A model generated the notes under the pieces. The model saw nothing but the letters and a program-made list of their open reading frames with translations. It was not told the origin of the DNA and made no database searches. Below, piece by piece: positions 62,565-64,000 of a DNA stretch of 64,000 nt. The translations under genes were made by a program, and so were the position numbers. This DNA is from Flavobacteriales bacterium (lineage in GTDB: Bacteria; Bacteroidota; Bacteroidia; Flavobacteriales_F; PHOS-HE28): assembly GCA_020635695.1 (NCBI GenBank), contig JACJZH010000014.1, positions 1-64,000 of the forward strand. The letters run 5' to 3'. The stretch's first letter is position 1; each line of letters begins with the position of its first letter.

Positions 62565-64000
62565 TCAGCGGGTCAGGGTGACCTTGCGGGTCGCACGCAT
62601 GTCGCCCGACTGGACGGACACATAGTAGAGACCGCTCTCCAGGTCGCTCATGTCCATGGTGAATCGCTGCCCACCTGCAGGGGTGCTACGGCTCTCCGTG
62701 CGGACGATCTCGCCCAGCGCGTTGAACACCTGGTAGCTCACCTGTGCACTTTGCTCCAGTTCCACATCCAGGAACACCAGCCCATTGCTCGGGTTCGGGA
62801 ACACGGACAGGCCGCGGTCCAGTTCGTTCTCCCCGATGGAGGTGGTCACCTGGGAGATCCCACCTTGAAGGATCTCACCCGTGGAGGTGTTCTGGATGAA
62901 GGTCACCACGGTGATGTTGTTCATGCTGGAACCCCAGAGGTTGCTGTTGCCCTGTGCCGGGTTGCCGATGGTGAAGGTGTGGCTCTGGGTCTCGGTCTGC
63001 GTGACCCCGGCCTGCAGCGCGGAAAGGGTGATCCCGTTGCCGTTCGGAAGCACCTTCCTCATGGCGTAGTGGAACTCGTCCTGCGAGGTCGTGGAGGCCG
63101 GGTAGGGATAGTAGTTCTCGGTGGCCGCGATGAACAGCTTGTGCGAACCGGGGAAATCGGCGTAGGGCGTCAACTCCACATCCACGGTGAGCGTAGTGCC
63201 ACTGATCGTGTTGGAGGTGATCAGGTCCACGAAAGCGGCCTTGGTCATGTGCTCCATGATGGCATCATCCGTACCTCCGGTGGTCACATCGACACCGTCC
63301 ACGAAAGGGTCGGGAATGCCGGTCACCCCATAATAAGCGCGACGGGTCTCACCGTCCTGGTTGTAGCTGGGGTCGTTGCCCGGGGCCGGCCAATCCATTT
63401 GGTACTTCACCGCCACGATGCCGGAACCCGGCTCATTGGTGTTGAGGGAGGAGAGGTACGGATCGAGCACCGCATTGAAAGAAGCGCACGGGGGGCAGGT
63501 GGAGCTGGTGAATTCCTCCATCACCACCACGCGGGACACGCTCTGGGTGGCCACGTTCACGTTCTGCATCAGCATGTCGTTCCCGGGGAACAGGTCACCG
63601 GGCACTCCGCTCAGCGTCAGGTCGATGCTGTGCGGACCCACCGTGGCCGACCAAGGCGTGCCGAAGGAGAAGTCGTACGCAGCACCAGGAGCTACGGTCG
63701 CCGTGAAGGTCTGCTGGACCGGAGTGCCGCCGTCCACTGCGTAGGCGAGCATGAACCCGGATACCGGCTCGGTGCCGTTGTTGGCCACCGTTCCCTCGAT
63801 GGTCGTGGAACCTTGCGCGATCACGGCTTCCATGGACAGGGCGGCGACGCCCAGGTCCTTGCCAATGACCACGGACGAAGTCTCGCTGGAGGCGAACGTG
63901 CCTCCGGAGGCCACGTCCACGCCGCCCACCGAGATCGTCCAGCTACCATTCCCATAAGCACAGCACATACCGTCGCCATACGTGTCATCCACGGTGATCT
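62565..64000 (-). CDS. Type IX-secreted protein with Omp28-like thioredoxin domain (N-terminus outside window)
   Basis: The frame is open to the right edge, giving at least 478 residues. Visible parts, in order, are a calcium-type loop VDDTYGDGMCCAYGNGSWTI, a CARDB-like domain (DLGVAALSMEAVIAQGSTTI) and a thioredoxin-like Omp28 domain with EFTSSTCPPCASFNAVLDPY. A C-terminal type A sorting domain GLSVFPNPSNGLVFLDVEL ending GLYYVSVQSGD follows. It is therefore a surface-exported protein sent through SprA-type translocons. The likely function is carrying a redox-active domain outside the cell; substrates are unknown. It lies upstream of the TlpA gene on the same strand. Confidence 0.88.
   Translation of the reverse strand, partial: ITVDDTYGDGMCCAYGNGSWTISVGGVDVASGGTFASSETSSVVIGKDLGVAALSMEAVIAQGSTTIEGTVANNGTEPVSGFMLAYAVDGGTPVQQTFTATVAPGAAYDFSFGTPWSATVGPHSIDLTLSGVPGDLFPGNDMLMQNVNVATQSVSRVVVMEEFTSSTCPPCASFNAVLDPYLSSLNTNEPGSGIVAVKYQMDWPAPGNDPSYNQDGETRRAYYGVTGIPDPFVDGVDVTTGGTDDAIMEHMTKAAFVDLITSNTISGTTLTVDVELTPYADFPGSHKLFIAATENYYPYPASTTSQDEFHYAMRKVLPNGNGITLSALQAGVTQTETQSHTFTIGNPAQGNSNLWGSSMNNITVVTFIQNTSTGEILQGGISQVTTSIGENELDRGLSVFPNPSNGLVFLDVELEQSAQVSYQVFNALGEIVRTESRSTPAGGQRFTMDMSDLESGLYYVSVQSGDMRATRKVTLTR

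Overview
The window is a GC-rich stretch of a Bacteroidota chromosome, most likely a high-GC Flavobacteriales-like lineage. The evidence is the gene content: a 2,415-residue SprA (type IX secretion translocon), three type IX secretion cargo proteins, an alternative complex III operon, the Bacteroidota order ruvA-sprA-gcvH-vanZ, two RemB/Wzi-like outer-membrane proteins and an Omp28 lipoprotein. The recurring promoter word TAnnTTTG, the -7 element of this phylum, points the same way. I saw no tRNA, rRNA, CRISPR array or insertion sequence.

Layout. 0-4.3 kb: split methionine synthase (metH) on the minus strand behind a SAM-I riboswitch and terminator. 4.3-8.8 kb: cytochrome oxidase accessory operon on the minus strand (ctaB, two subunit III genes, subunit IV, Sco, DUF420 protein). 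8.8-16.3 kb: surface-polysaccharide block on the minus strand (cysQ, gmd, fcl, two RemB/Wzi-like proteins around a WecA/TagO-like transferase). 16.3-30 kb: accessory region with a HicAB-like pair, Fic protein, Crp regulator, interspersed palindromic repeats, an AT-richer repeat-built secreted protein, a frameshifted aldehyde dehydrogenase, pyrC and deoC. 30-34.2 kb: a secreted protein, then cysC-cysD-cysN on the plus strand. 34.2-44.3 kb: tonB, vanZ, gcvH, sprA, ruvA and a SPOR protein on the minus strand. 44.5-56.2 kb: alternative complex III (actABCDEF) followed by coxB-coxA on the plus strand. 56.2-58.9 kb: a beta-barrel-like protein, ruvB and queG. 58.9-64 kb: a small conserved protein, Omp28 lipoprotein, DUF6029 protein, TlpA-like thioredoxin and a type IX cargo protein cut by the right edge, all on the minus strand.

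How the parts work together. The respiratory genes describe quinol oxidation by alternative complex III, with electrons going to an aa3-type oxidase whose subunits I and II sit next to it and whose subunits III and IV, heme O synthase and copper chaperone lie about 45 kb away. CysDN and CysC make APS and PAPS, and CysQ removes PAP. With no sulfite-forming reductase in view and cysQ leading the GDP-fucose genes, sulfation of a surface glycan is a reasonable inference.

Quality note. Several genes (metH, aldehyde dehydrogenase, the YdeI-like gene, pyrC) carry one-base indels, mostly in G/C runs. Three of the four lie at 26.4-28.9 kb. They may be sequencing errors rather than real mutations. No stretch longer than 300 bases lacks a gene except 3911-4299, which holds the metH leader.
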